From: Vombatus ursinus
Lineage: Eukaryota > Chordata > Mammalia > Diprotodontia > Vombatidae
Length of the DNA: 64,000 nucleotides
Reading direction: 5' to 3'
Assembly (NCBI RefSeq): GCF_900497805.2
Contig: NW_020946557.1
Span: forward strand, 7,967,911-8,031,910
Made by a program: the position numbers and the translations under genes. Position 1 is the first letter of the stretch. Each line of letters starts with the position of its first letter. Below, piece by piece: positions 43,646 through 55,057 of this stretch. The notes under the pieces are model-generated. The model saw nothing but the letters and a program-made list of their open reading frames with translations. It made no database searches and was not told the DNA's origin.

Positions 43646-44389
43646 TATATATGTTTTATCCCACTACTAGGCTAAATTTTCCTAGGAAATGGACTGTCTT
43701 TTCTAAACATTCCATATCCCCCAGAACCAAACACAATGCTTTACACCTAGCATGTGCTTCGTACTTAATATATTGTCAAATGAGTAAGTTTTTCACTGTT
43801 CAAGTTATTCACTATTGCCACTATTGTGGCAAGGCATAAATATGGTCAGAAAATCACAGCTAAATCATCACAGGCATATGAGAATTGACTGTATTTATAA
43901 AGAACTTCTTTCTAAGTATTAAGAAGAATTATTTGGCTGTAATAGTTGTTTAAAAGAGAGGTGAATTCTAAAGATTTCCTGTAACATTTTCTTCCCTGTT
44001 GACCTTTAAAAGCAGAAGAGACGCTTGTCTATCAGGGATAGTTCATGCAGTTGAACCAAAAGCAAAGAGATGGAGTTTTTATGAAGGTTGAAAATGGGGA
44101 AGAATTCTGGTGGCTTTACAATGTCAGCACCAAGTGTCTTGTTGCAACCATAGATAGGCTATTTTTTCTTGATTCCCCCCTTCTCTTATTGTTTAATAAG
44201 GAAAATCAGTATTTATATTTTCTGAATATTATTGATCGTTTCCCTTCAAACTACTTGTCTTCAGAAAGAAAAGGAATATTTCTCGAGCTTGAGTTATCAC
44301 TATTTAGTATCTATCAGTCTTCATTTTTACTTACTTTGTTGCCTTTATTTACATTATTGATTGTGTTCTTTTGATTTGACTTTCTTCAT
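43646..44389. other. L2-like tail plus unassigned DNA
   Basis: 43660-43790 ends in an L2-like tail ('tagcatgtgcttcgtactta'). The 109-codon frame at 44045-44374 has a hydrophobic C-terminus but no family I recognise, no splice-bounded structure and no partner. I treat it as unproven. Confidence 0.4.
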
Positions 44390-44667
44390 TCTGTATTCTT
44401 CCATATAAGTTTTTTTCATATTTCTCTCAATTCTTCATATTTGTCATTGATTACAATGTAAGAATGTTCCATTAGACACATACATAACAGCATGTTCAAA
44501 CATTTCCCAATCCTCAATTCATTTTCCAATCCTGTTTTGTTTCCAGCTTTCTGTCACCACAAATAATGTTGCTATGAATATTTTGGTAATATGTTTTTTT
44601 TTTCTATCAGTAATCCCCTTTGGAAGCAGTCCCTAGTTGTGGGATGTCAGAGTCAAAGGGTATGGAC

Positions 44668-44772
44668 CAGGAGTGGGGAACCTGAGGCCTGGAGGTCACA
44701 TGTGGCCCTCTAGATCCTCAAGTGTGGCCCTTTGACTGAATCCAAATTTGGCTGCGGGTTTCCTAACCCCTG
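44668..44772. mobile_element. hAT-like MITE, internally deleted, with 8-bp target duplication
   Basis: A 105-bp copy of the family at 31129-31319: start CAGGAGTGGGGAACCTGAGG, end TTTCCTAACCCCTG. The flanking repeats GTATGGAC (44660-44667) and GTATGGAT (44773-44780) match at 7 of 8 positions, the hAT signature. Most of the right arm is gone. It interrupts the L1. Confidence 0.88.
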
Positions 44773-45636
44773 GTATGGATAATTTAATAACTTTTCTATT
44801 AGTAGCATAATTCTAAATTGTTTTCCAGAACTAATTTATAACTCTACAAACAATAAATAAAGGTGCTTGCCTTCTCACGGTCTCTCCAATTTCAAATTTC
44901 CCATTTTTTCCTATTTTTGCTAACTTGATGGGCATAAAGGTTGTACTTATTTTGATTTCTGTGCTTCTTAGTGATTTTGAATAATTTTTCAGATGGCTGT
45001 TATAGTTTCCTTTTTATCTTTTGGAAACTGTTCATATGCTTTGACCCCTTGTCTGTTGGAAAATGGCTTTTAATCTTATGGTTTTGTGTCAATTCCCCAT
45101 AGATTTTGAATGCTCAACTTTTATCAGGTGTATTTAATATAAATATTTTATCAGTCTGTGTCTTTTATTCTGTATCTAACTTCAAGGATTTTATTTTGAT
45201 AAAAGCTTTTTAATACTATGTAATCAAGATGGCTATTTTATTTTTAATATTATGTAATCAAGAGGGCTATTTTATCATTTATGATCTTCTCTATACCGTG
45301 TCTCATTATGAATTTTTCCCTTACTCATAGTTGTAAAAATGAAACATTTCGTTCCTCCATAAATTATTTATGGTATGACTTTTATACTTAGATCATTTAT
45401 CCATTTGGAACTTAATTGTGGCAAATGATGTAAGATGCTTGTTGAAACATCTTTTTTTCACCAGAGTACTTTTCTGTTTTCTCAGAAGTTCTTTTCGTAT
45501 AAAGATTCTCTTCCTCAGGAGTTTGATAAATCTTAGGTTTATTGAACACTACCATATTGTGCACAATTATTTCCGTCTATTTTTCTTTTCTAGTCTATTT
45601 TATTTATTTAGTTTTTCATTTTTTGTGTGTGTGTGT

Positions 45637-45777
45637 GAGGCAATTGGGGTTAAGTGATTTGCCCAGCATTACACAGCTAGTAAGAGTCAAGAGTCTGAGG
45701 ACAGATTTGAACTTAGGTCCTCCTGACTCCAGGGCTGGTACTCTATCCACTATGCCACTCCACCACCTAGCTGCCCT
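45637..45777 (-). repeat. WSINE1-like SINE, antisense
   Basis: 'ggcaattggggttaagtgat', 'gaacttaggtcctcctgact' and 'ccaccacctagctgccct'. Inserted in the L1. Confidence 0.88.
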
Positions 45778-46089
45778 TTCTATTTTTTTCAGTAATGGCT
45801 ATTTTGATAATTATTGTTTTGTAATATAGTTTGAGATCTGATAATGCTAAAACATTCCATCATCATCTTACTTTTTTCATTCTAACACTTTGACGTTCTT
45901 AATTTTTTATTCCAAATGAGTTTTTGTAATATGTTGTCTAATTATATAAAGTATCTCTTTGGCAATCGATTGGTAAAATGTTAAATCAATAATTTGCATA
46001 ATATTATCATTTTTACTATGTTGGCACAGCTCAGTCATGGTCATTTAAATCTCTATAATTACTTAGATCTTTTATTTCTGTAAATATTG

Positions 46090-46094
<5 letters not shown>

Positions 46095-46142
<48 letters not shown>
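46095..46142. repeat. (CA)n(TA)n microsatellite
   Basis: About 18 CA units followed by TA units, inside the old L1. Confidence 0.95.
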
Positions 46143-46143
<1 letters not shown>

Positions 46144-46267
46144 CATATACATGTACATATTATATATGATAGCCCTGTATGGGTCCTAGTAAGTTAAATC
46201 CCATATGTTTAATGTGTGATCGTATTGTAAATGGTATTTCTTTTCCTATTCTTTCTCCCTGGTTTTT

Positions 46268-47190
46268 GCTAGTGTCAAATGGACTTTGCAAAAATGCATC
46301 CTAAATGATTTCCTTGAGGCTGCAAGTGTTTGACTGGAGTGGGGGAGGGTAAAGGAAATGGTCCTTGAAATACCAGGGCCTAATCACACATAAGGAATCA
46401 ACCAAAAGTTATTAAACTAATTGTAAAAGTGGGTCATATCAGATGATACACTATGAAGTAAAAATAAATCCCTTGCGTAAGTCAGAAAGGATTAACTTCT
46501 TTGGATGAATAAAAATTGGGTGTGACCCTTAACAGTCATGCTTCAGAGAGTTAGAAGAAGTTCTATCTGGAGTCAGTAGCTAAGGAAGAACCCAGACCCT
46601 GAGAGGGAATCACTTGCAGGGGATATTGGGGAAGTAGTTTTTCTCCTGATCCTCCTATCAGCTCTGGTACCTAGCTTTAGAGTTACACACCCTAAAGGAC
46701 ACACCCCATAAAGCAGTTGGAAAGTCAATTCAAGAGGGTTTGCATGGCAGTGCAGTAGACACACTCTTCTGACAGACATGGATACAGAGAGGTAACAAAT
46801 AGAGACGAGAAATGCGAGTTGCCTTGGCCGTATATATTCCTTGCACATGTGCCTCACTACCATTGTACTCTAAGTTTGTGTTCACTCTTCCAACTGATAT
46901 TGTGTGTGATTGTGGGAGAGTGATCAATAGGGGTGAATGTTTCATGGGTGGTTTTATTACTATGTCATCTAAGTAAATGCTTTCCTTAAGAGTTAATTAT
47001 GTCTGTTGGCTGTCAAGAAGAAACATACTAGTGGGGGCTATTGAGCTATAGTAGTAAGAATGCAGTCCCAGATACCCAGAAGGTATCATGTAGTACCCTA
47101 GAGTAGTAGCCACCTTTTGGGGACTCAGTGTACCAGTGTGAGTACAAGCTGAAGAAGGCCAAAGTGTAATATACAAAATAACCTAATAAT
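46268..47190 (+). mobile_element. Insertion in the L1, possibly an ERV LTR
   Basis: L1 text stops near 46270 ('tttttgctagtgt') and resumes near 47185 ('ataatttttgtgaatcta'), so about 920 bp of foreign DNA sits between. The insert carries no ORF of note; its layout and the 'taagtaaatgctttcctta' near 46970 resemble an LTR. A target duplication was not resolved. LTR identity is a guess. Confidence 0.35.
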
Positions 47191-47420
47191 TTTTGTGAAT
47201 CTATTTTGTACCCTGCTGTTTACTAGCACTATGAATTGTCTTAATAGCTTTTTTGTGTTTTGCTTTGGTTCTCTGGGTAAATCAGTATATCATCTGCTTA
47301 TAGAAATAATTTTGTAGCTATTGGGTCTTATAATTTTTTATTGTTTTTCTCTATTTGCTACAATTTCACATTGCTCATTTTTCATTTCAATTTTTTTTTC
47401 TTTTTTTGAATAGTTTTTTT

Positions 47421-47562
47421 TTACCTAAGTAGTGGGGTTAAGTGACTTGCCCAAGGTCACACAGCTAGTAAGTGTTATGTGTCTGAGGTTGGATTTGAAC
47501 TCAAGTCCTCCTGACTCCAGGGCTGGTGCTCTATTCACTGCACCACCTAGCTGCCCCTCTTT
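47421..47562 (-). repeat. WSINE1-like SINE, antisense
   Basis: 'gtggggttaagtgacttgcc', 'ctcaagtcctcctgactcca' and 'caccacctagctgcccc'. 'CTTTTTTTGAATAGTTTT' to the left and 'CTTTTGAATAGTTTT' to the right give a target duplication (TTTTGAATAGTTTT). Confidence 0.9.
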
Positions 47563-48200
47563 TGAATAGTTTTGCTGAAGGTTTCTTGGTTTCATAGTTA
47601 TTTCCAAGATCAGTTTCTATAGTCATTTTTATTTCCATTTTATCCATATTTTGGCTATTTTTAAAGATTTTCTCTTTTGAGCTTACTTTGGACTTGTTTC
47701 TTTATTAATTCCCTGGTTGTAAAATATTCATAATAAATCCATTATTTTCATATTTTATTAATGTATGTTTTCAAAGATACATTTTTTTCCTCTGAGAGCT
47801 GCTTTGTCTACATCCCAGAAATTTTGACATGTTGACTTCATTGTTATCATTCTCCTTCACCGGTATTGTTTCTGTGACTTGTGCTTCTAGCTTCTTGTTA
47901 TTTAGGGTGTCATGAAGTCTCCATTTGTGCCTTTTGCTTATGTTCTTTGTATTAATTGCTCCTTTTTATTATATTAATCTATAAAGCCTATGTTAAGTAC
48001 TTCTACTTTTGTACATTTATTAATTTTCTGTGCCCTAGCAATGGTCTATTTTTATTAAAGTAATACATGATGATAAGAAATATGTCTATTCTTTTATTCT
48101 CCCATTCAGAAGATAGCATAAATATTTCAGATTTAACTTTTCTAACAATTTATTAAATTCTAAATATTCTTTTAAAATATTTTTTCTGTTGCACTTGTCC

Positions 48201-48399
48201 AGCTGTGAGAGAGATGGCAGCTGTGATAGATGATTAATTAAGTCCTTATTTTATTCCAATCAGTATTAATCAGTTTGATATGATTCTGTAGAGGTAGTGA
48301 TTATAAGTTCTTTATATTAGGCCCCAGAGCTGTAAACTACAGATTGTAAATTCACTTGCTTAATCATAGGAAGCATACTCCACTCTTGTTTTTGCCTTG
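48201..48399. other. Unassigned DNA
   Basis: May continue the L1; too diverged to tell. Confidence 0.3.
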
Positions 48400-48937
48400 T
48401 TATGGTGACCAAGTCTAGTATGGTGGCAGTGACTCAATGACATGGAAAGTCCCCAGCTATTTTTGTTGCCCCCCTGTCCCTCATCATCACTCTATTGCCC
48501 AACATGACGAGATGGTCATGGACACTTGCCCAGCAAGTGACCCTGTTTGCTGGCCTGTGGCCTGCCTGTTTACTGGCCCATTGGCCCATGTAGTTGTTTT
48601 GACATCTGTTTATCAGCCCATGGGTCTCTTCATTGGCTTGGTAAAACCTCCTGAAATGTCAAGATAAGTCTGTTATGGTCTCTTCATGAGGTCCTTTATC
48701 AACCAATGGGATGCCGGAGAAACAAAGTCAACATCTATCAATCAATGAGGCTCTGTGTTTTATGGTGCCTCTTCTGTATCATCTGGGTATCAAGCACTAT
48801 AAAACTAAGGCCCCAAAGGAAGGGGTAATCTTGGATCATTAGGAAGATCTAAGGTCCACTTCATTGGAGGGGTCCATGGACCCTTTAATCAAATGCTATT
48901 GACTCAGAGTTCTGCCTCAGTTTTATTAGATTGGACA
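48400..48937 (+). mobile_element. Solo LTR of an endogenous retrovirus, copy 2
   Basis: Same family as 42028-42540, opposite orientation: 'tgtgttttatggtgcctctt', a TATA box (CACTATAAAACTAAGG) near 48800, 'cttggatcattaggaagat', 'gtccatggaccctttaatc' and 'gttctgcctcagttttatt', ending at TTGGACA. The 5' boundary is approximate. No viral genes adjacent. Confidence 0.55.
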
Positions 48938-48949
48938 ATTTTGGACCCC

Positions 48950-49080
48950 ATGGTATAGTAGGAAGAATACTGGATTTGCTGTCAGAGGAGCTAGGTTTGG
49001 ATTTCAGTTCGGCCTTAAAGAAGTTTCCCTGTTTATTTCTCGATGTGAATTTTAATGTTTGCAACAGAAGCCTCCAGTTC
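48950..49080 (+). repeat. MIR fragment
   Basis: 'atagtaggaagaatactgga' and 'ggagctaggtttggatttc' resemble the MIR 5' part. Confidence 0.4.
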
Positions 49081-49505
49081 TGCTCCTTTGATTGGACTCT
49101 TAGGTTGCTGTTGCTATTGCTGTTGTCGTTATTTAAAAACCTCAAGCAGCAAATGGCAGAGAACTATAAGGTAAGCTGGGTTTTCTGTTTGTTTACTTGT
49201 TTACAGCCTTTCCTGGTTCAGGGTTAGAGCTCCTCAGTGAGAAACCTTACTCTAATTTATAGGTACCATTCAGTACATTTCCCAAATCTTCACCTCTGTA
49301 GGCTATGGCTTTTTGTCCAATAACCACCAAACAACCCTGGGGTTCAGGGTTCCAAAGGTTTTTAATTCCAAGTTTTTCCTATGGGTCATATGTAAATAAT
49401 AGAATGTAGGGAGGGGAGAAGAGCAAGGTCCTAAAAGCAACTCTTTTGACTCTGCTGCTTTCCCAACTTTGCAAATCAGCTATTCAGAGCTTCAGTTTGT
49501 TTCTT
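49081..49505. other. No recognisable gene or repeat
   Basis: Frames at 48885-49145 and 48931-49227 are on opposite strands and have no recognisable domain. Confidence 0.4.
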
Positions 49506-49520
49506 AAGACCTACAAACCT

Positions 49521-49661
49521 GGGGGCAGCTAGGTGGCACAGTGGACAGAGCACCTGCCCTGGAGGCAGGAGGACCTGAGTTCAAATCTGGCCTCAGACAT
49601 ATAACACTCACTAGCTGTGTGACTCTGGGCAAGTCACTTAACCCCAATTGCCTCACAAAAA
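49521..49661 (+). repeat. WSINE1-like SINE, full length, 12-bp target duplication
   Basis: Starts GGGGGCAGCTAGGTGGCACA and ends 'cccaattgcctcacaaaaa'. The direct repeat AAGACCTACAAA is at 49506-49517 and 49662-49673. Little diverged, so among the younger insertions here. Confidence 0.93.
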
Positions 49662-49810
49662 AAGACCTACAAAGTTTGAAAGGGATACAGTCATATATTA
49701 GAAGATACTGACTACATGGAAGCAGAGGCTGTATTATTTTTGTCCTGAGTGATTAGGGGAGTGAGTTAGAGGGAAAGCGTGATGTTTGGGTACTAATACC
49801 TAGGCAATTT

Positions 49811-49947
49811 TTGGCTGGGCAATAGGGTTAAGTAACTTGCGCAGGGTCACACAGCTAGTAAATATTACGTATCTGAGGTCAGATTTGAACTCAGGTCCTC
49901 CTGACTCCAGGACCAGTGCTCTATCCACTGCACCGCTTAGCTGCTCC
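49811..49947 (-). repeat. WSINE1-like SINE, antisense, 18-bp target duplication
   Basis: 'gggttaagtaacttgcgcag' to 'caccgcttagctgctc'. It is flanked by a perfect 18-bp repeat CTAATACCTAGGCAATTT (49793-49810 and 49948-49965). Confidence 0.93.
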
Positions 49948-49965
49948 CTAATACCTAGGCAATTT

Positions 49966-50683
49966 GAAGGTGTATTGTGTATTTTTTTTTTACTCCAGAA
50001 ATGGATCCCTAGAGTCAGTTCTGTACTCCCAATAAGCCTTGATTTGAGGGCTCAAAGGCAGAGAGTACATGATAAGGTGAGGCAGAGGCAGAGATCCCAT
50101 TCCCAGTTAGCTATCTAGAGAAGTTACTCAGCCCTGGGACCCAGGACTAGTCTTTGTAGTGGTGGTGATATTAGCATTCTGGGAGATTCGATGGCAAAGC
50201 CCTGGAAGACATGACATATCTGACTAGTTTAGCTATGAATTCTCAGTAGTGTTAAGGTAAAAGGAAGTGCTAAGGGTGTCCTGAGGGGATCCAGAGCCAG
50301 AGTGTAAGAGTGTCTAAAAGTAGGCTCATGACATCAGGAAAGTAGACAATCATGTTTGCCAACATGACAAATTTTATTAATTTGTCTTGATAGGCATAGT
50401 CAAGTTCTCCAAAAACGGATCAGTTGGGGCAGGAATATTCTACACAAAGTCCTGATTGAGATTTATAAGGAGCTGGCATATTCTAGTCCCTTGCCTTGAT
50501 TAGAACTAGTAAGTCTACTGTTTAGCCACCTTAGCCATAAGGAAAGAAAAGTCTCCCTAATTTGGTGAAATCCCTCCACTTTTCTAAGTGAGAGGTTATC
50601 TTCAGTGACTAAACAGGTGATTCATTTGGATAGTTTGTTCTACCAGGTAGAATATTATGGAAGTAAAGTTCTTGGTGGTCAGC
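49966..50683. other. No recognisable gene or repeat
   Basis: About 0.7 kb, unassigned. Confidence 0.4.
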
Positions 50684-50938
50684 TAGATGGTAAAATGGAG
50701 AGTGGGGAAGGGGGGCTGGAGTCAGGAAAACTCATCTTCCTGAGTTCAAATCCAGCCTCAGATACTTACTAGCTATGTGACCTTGGGCAAGTCACTTAAC
50801 CCTATTTACCTCAGCTCCTCATCTGTAAAATGAACTAGAAAAGGAAATGGCAAATCACTCCAATATCTTTGCCAAAAAAAACCCTAAACAGGTGACAAAG
50901 AGTCAGACACGACTGAAACAATCAAACAACAACAAAGC
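50684..50938 (+). repeat. MAR1-like SINE, full length
   Basis: 'gctggagtcaggaaaactca', 'ttgggcaagtcacttaaccc', 'ggaaatggcaaatcactcca' and 'cgactgaaacaatcaaacaa'. Confidence 0.9.
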
Positions 50939-50984
50939 TTTTTGGTGTGTGGGGAATCCCTGGGGCGGAAGTTCTATAAACATC

Positions 50985-51690
50985 TTGCATTGGGTCAGGA
51001 TACATGCTGATAGTGTGGGACCCACAAGATCAGCAGATAACACAAAAGAGGAAAATGGTAAATGTTGGAGAGGCTGTGGGAAGATAGGTACATTAATACA
51101 GCTGGCAGAGTTGTGAATTTGTTTTTGAAAGCATTCAGGGCCTAGCCCTAAAAAAAAAATTGCTAAACTGTGTGTACTGTATATAAAATATCCTTGCTGC
51201 TCATATACCTCAAAGAGGCAAAGACAGAGGGGAAGTCTCATATATACAAAAAATACACATACAGTATAAAAAATTCCATATATACAAAAATATAGCAATA
51301 CTCTTTGTAGTAATAAAAAATTAAAAACATAGTGGGTGCCACTCAACTGGGAAATGGGTATACCATGATGATGATAATATGATAAATGAAAACAACACTG
51401 AAGGACAATATAATTCTGATCAATACTGTAATCATCTTGACTCCAGAAAATGGCCAGTAAAACAGATCTCTTTCCTTTTAGGAGAGAAGTGATAGAGTGC
51501 AAGTGCAGAATGAGGTAGATGTTTTCATACATGTTGTTATACATGTCTCTCCATACATCAATGTCAAGTATGTCACTTTGTTTTGTTTAAGTATACTTCT
51601 TTTTTACAAGGATGGGTTCTGTTGTTGTAAGGTGGGTGTAGAGGTATCATGAACCCATATAATTTAAAAAAAAACAATAAAACAAGAGCA
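50985..51690 (+). repeat. L1 LINE 3' remnant, sense
   Basis: Sense ORF2 C-terminal and 3'UTR text: 'aaatgttggagaggctgtg', 'cctcaaagaggcaaagaca', 'gtgggtgccactcaactggg', then 'gtgcaagtgcagaatgaggt' and 'gttttcatacatgttgtta'. The long reverse frame at 50903-51544 is antisense to it. Confidence 0.75.
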
Positions 51691-52761
51691 TCTAGTGAAC
51701 TCTAGGTGCTCTCTGGTACCAGGGTCACTGACTTCTAGAAGTGCCTAATTAGGAATTTTCAGTCTTCAGAGTTGCAAACATACCTTGTAGCTTTGCTAGG
51801 TACTCAGAGGTCTGGGAAAACCATAATCATATCCTTGTGGTCTCTGGGATTCTCTTTTACTTGATTTGCCATATGACAAATGGTTCTGCCATAATAATTT
51901 ACAACCTGACTTTGGGGCAGCTAGATAAAATGATCATATCCTGCCTGAGGCACAACAAAAACCTGCTGATTATTAGGCCAATATTAAGGTGAGGGAAGGG
52001 CAACCCTTACCTATCAATGTGAGTCCTAAGCTAGGAGGAGATCTGGTATAAACTGAGAAGTCAGGCATCATTGATAAGAGTATAACTGCAGAGTATTGAT
52101 ATCCAGAGTTTTGAAATGAGCAGGAAAATTGGTTGCCAATTCAGAGATTCATAGTGGGAAGTGTGTATTAGATCAGGAAGCAAACTGCAGGGAGTGTCAG
52201 AGTTGATCATTTGTCTTACTCAACCTGTCACTTCAAAGTCTCCTTCTTTTTATGATTACTATTTGTGCCTCCTGCTTTACCTTGTCCTGACTCAGCAGAA
52301 CCTTTCTTATACAATTTCTGGACCAGAACTTTTGAATAAATCTCAAGTCTGCAGAACACAAAGCTACTCTTCTACAAAATGTGTACTGGTGTTACAATGG
52401 GATGGGTCCATCTTGGATTTGACTTGAAAAAGAAGGACTTGAAAAAGTCCTTCTCTAGGATATTTTTACTCTCCAACCTTTGATTGGTTTCCAGAAGAAG
52501 GGAAAGGGATTCTAATTATACAGATCATTCTCCCAGCTAAGTGGAGTCCCTTCCCTTAACAAGCATCTACTCTATACATTTATTTATGTGTTCTGCAGGT
52601 TACCTGGCGTTCTTTGCTTCTTCCTTTCTGCCCTGTCCTTGGTGCCTATGCTGTAGGGTCTCTTCCTCATTGTCTTTCCTGCCCTCTATGATTATGGAGG
52701 AGGCCATGCTATAGTTTCTTTCTACCCTTGTCTTCCTTTTGGTTTGTTCTCTGCAAGAATC
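51691..52761. other. No recognisable gene or repeat
   Basis: About 1.1 kb. Some blocks (near 52440-52600) could be an old unnamed repeat or LTR, but nothing is firm. The 88-codon frame at 52161-52427 has no recognisable domain. Confidence 0.35.
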
Positions 52762-53695
52762 TCATTATGAAGAGCCATTCCTCAATTGATAAATGGTCAA
52801 AGGATATGAAATAGCAGTTTTCACATGAAATAATCAAAGCTATCTATAGTCATATGAAAAATGCTTTAAATCACTATTGATTTCAGAAATAGAAATTAAA
52901 ACAACTTTGAACTATCACCCCACACCTATCAGATTGGCTTATCTGACAGAAAAGGGAAATGATGAATGTTGGAAGGGATATGGGAAAATTGAGATGCTAA
53001 TACACTGTTGGTGAAGTTGCATACTGATTCAACTATTCTATAGAACAATTTGGAACTATGCCCAAAGGGTTATAAAATCATGCATAACCTTTGAGCTAGC
53101 AATACCACCACCAGGTCTGTATCCCAAAGAGATAAAAAAAAACAAAAAGGAAAATGACATATATGCACAAAAATATTTAGAGCATCTCTTTTAGTGGTGA
53201 CAAAAATTAGCAATTCAGGGGATATCCATCAACTGGGGAATGTGCTGAACAAGTTGTTATAATGGTTGTGATGGAATATATTATGCTATAAGAAATAATG
53301 AGGAGGATGCTCTTAGAAAAACCTGGAAAGACTTACATGAACTGATGCAAAATGAGATGAGCAGAACCAAGAGAACAGTGGATATAATAACAGCAATATT
53401 GTATGATGATCAACTGTGAGTGACAGCTATTTTCACCAATGCAATGTTCCAATATAATTCTGAAGGATTTATGGAAAATGCTATCCATCTTCAGAGAAAG
53501 AACTGATGGAGTTTGATTCCAGATTGAAGCATACTTTTTCTTTACTTTCTTTTTCTTTTTCTTTTTTTTGGTTTTACAACATGACAAACATGGAAATATG
53601 TTTTTCCTAACTGCACATGTATAACCATTATTGCTTGCCTTCTCAGTGTTGGGGGGGGATGGAGGAAAGGAGAGAATTTGGTACTCAAAATTTTT
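52762..53695 (+). mobile_element. L1 LINE 3' part, sense, split by the HAL1
   Basis: ORF2 C-terminal and 3'UTR text: 'cattcctcaattgataaatg', 'gcaataccaccaccaggtct', 'atgaactgatgcaaaatgag' and 'aagcatactttttctttact'. It stops at CTCAAAATTTTT (53684-53695) and resumes at 56920 with the same 12 bases, then 'acatgtaattgggcaaaaat'. 5' truncated at about 52762. Confidence 0.85.
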
Positions 53696-53994
53696 TTTTC
53701 TAAATAAATGTTTATTTCAACTATGAAAAGTAACGTTTAAACATCCATAATGTATTCACTGTAATAAGTAAAAAAAAAAAACAAAACTTTGGGGAAAAGT
53801 TTACAATTCATGTACTACAAAATTTAACAGTACAAAACGGTACTTTTAACAAAATACTCAAGAATATATTTCAAAATTCACAATTAGTTAAAATCTGCTA
53901 ATATAACTTATAAACTTATGACTGTATTTACAATTCTAATTAAAGTGTACAAATAGTTGTTGAGGAACAGCTTTTCCTCAAATTTAAGGATGAA
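53696..53994 (-). other. Putative 3'-transduced segment of cellular mRNA-like sequence
   Basis: On the minus strand this is AT-rich 3'UTR-like DNA ending GAAATAAACATTTATTTAG and then a run of A: a polyadenylation signal about 15 bases before the tail. It lies between the HAL1's own poly(A) and the target duplication, exactly where a read-through 3' transduction would be. An alternative is template switching onto a cellular mRNA during reverse transcription. I do not recognise the source gene. Confidence 0.65.
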
Positions 53995-54863
53995 TTTTTT
54001 TCTTTTTTTTTATTAGTAAATTTATTTATTTTTAGTTTTCAACATTTGCTTCCACAACATTTTGGGTTCCAAATTTTCACCCCATCTAACTCCTCCCCCC
54101 ATCCCAAGATGGCGTGCATTTTGAATACTCCCTCCTCTAGTCTGCCTTCCCTTCTATCTCTCCCCCCTTCTCTTAACCCCTTCCCCTTCTATTTTCCCGC
54201 AGGGCAGATAGATTTCTGTATTCCATTTCCTGTATCTCTCATTTCCCAGTTGCATGTGAAAACATTTTTTTTAAACATGTGTTTTTAAAACTTTGGGTTC
54301 CAAATTTTCTCCCTTCCTCTCTCCCCACCCACCCTCATGGAAAAGGCAAGCAACTCAATACAGGTTATACATGTGCAGGTATGCAAAACACCTCCATAGT
54401 AGACATGCTGTGAAAAACTAACTCTATTTCCCTTAATCCTATCCTGCCCCCCCCATTTATTCTATTCTTTCTTTTGATCCTGTCCTTCCTCAGAAGTATT
54501 TGCTTCTGATTACTCCCTTTCCCAATCTGCCCTCCTCTCTATCATTCCCCCTACTCTCTTGTCCCCTTCCCCCCTATTTTCCTGTAGGGTAAGACAGATT
54601 TCCATACCCAATTGAGTGTGTGTGTTATTCCCTCCTTAAGTCAAATCCTATGAGAATAAGATTCACTCATTCCCTCTCACCTTCCCTCATTTCCCCTCCA
54701 CTGTAAGAGCCTTTTCTGTTTTGTTGGGAGAGTTTACCCCATTCTACCTCTCCCTTTCTCCAACTCCTAGTATAATCCTCTCACCCCTTAATTTTTATTC
54801 TCCAGATATGACCAGTTCATCTTCAACTTACCCTGTGCCCTCTCTCTCTCTTTCTCTCTTTCC

Positions 54864-54900
<37 letters not shown>

Positions 54901-55057
54901 TACACATATATATATATGCATACATATAATTAATTCCCTCAAACTACCCTAATACTGACAAAGGTCTCATGAGTTACAAATATCATCTTTCCATATAAGA
55001 ATATAAACAGTTCAAATTTAATAAGTCTCTTATGATTTCTCTTTCCTGTTTACCTCT

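Larger units (their letters stand above)
44390..48200 (-). mobile_element. Old L1 LINE, antisense, 5' truncated, interrupted four times
   Basis: Antisense L1 ORF2 text runs through nearly 3.8 kb in the right order: C-terminus near 44500-44600 ('accacaaataatgttgctat'), 'ctaacttgatgggcataaa' near 44922, the reverse transcriptase region near 45830-46075 ('aagtatctctttggcaatcg') and near 47210-47330 ('aaatcagtatatcatctgct'), then 47570-48190 ('atcccagaaattttgacatg', 'agatagcataaatatttcag'). Insertions: hAT-like MITE 44668, WSINE1 45637, possible LTR 46268, WSINE1 47421. A (CA)n lies at 46095. Diverged and dead. Confidence 0.75.

Noticed and set aside
44045-44374. 109-codon frame with a hydrophobic C-terminus as a membrane peptide gene
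   Set aside because: No family match, no conservation evidence; AT-rich DNA often gives Leu/Phe-rich frames.
49521-49661. tRNA gene, from the box A/B-like start of WSINE1
   Set aside because: The tRNA-like head belongs to a SINE; no cloverleaf can be completed and the body and tail follow immediately. The same holds for the MAR1 and THER1 copies.
50903-51544. 213-codon reverse-strand open frame, the longest in the window
   Set aside because: It is antisense to an L1 3' remnant and a MAR1 SINE. The hydrophobic, Cys/Phe/Leu-rich product reflects the reverse complement of A-rich L1 sequence.
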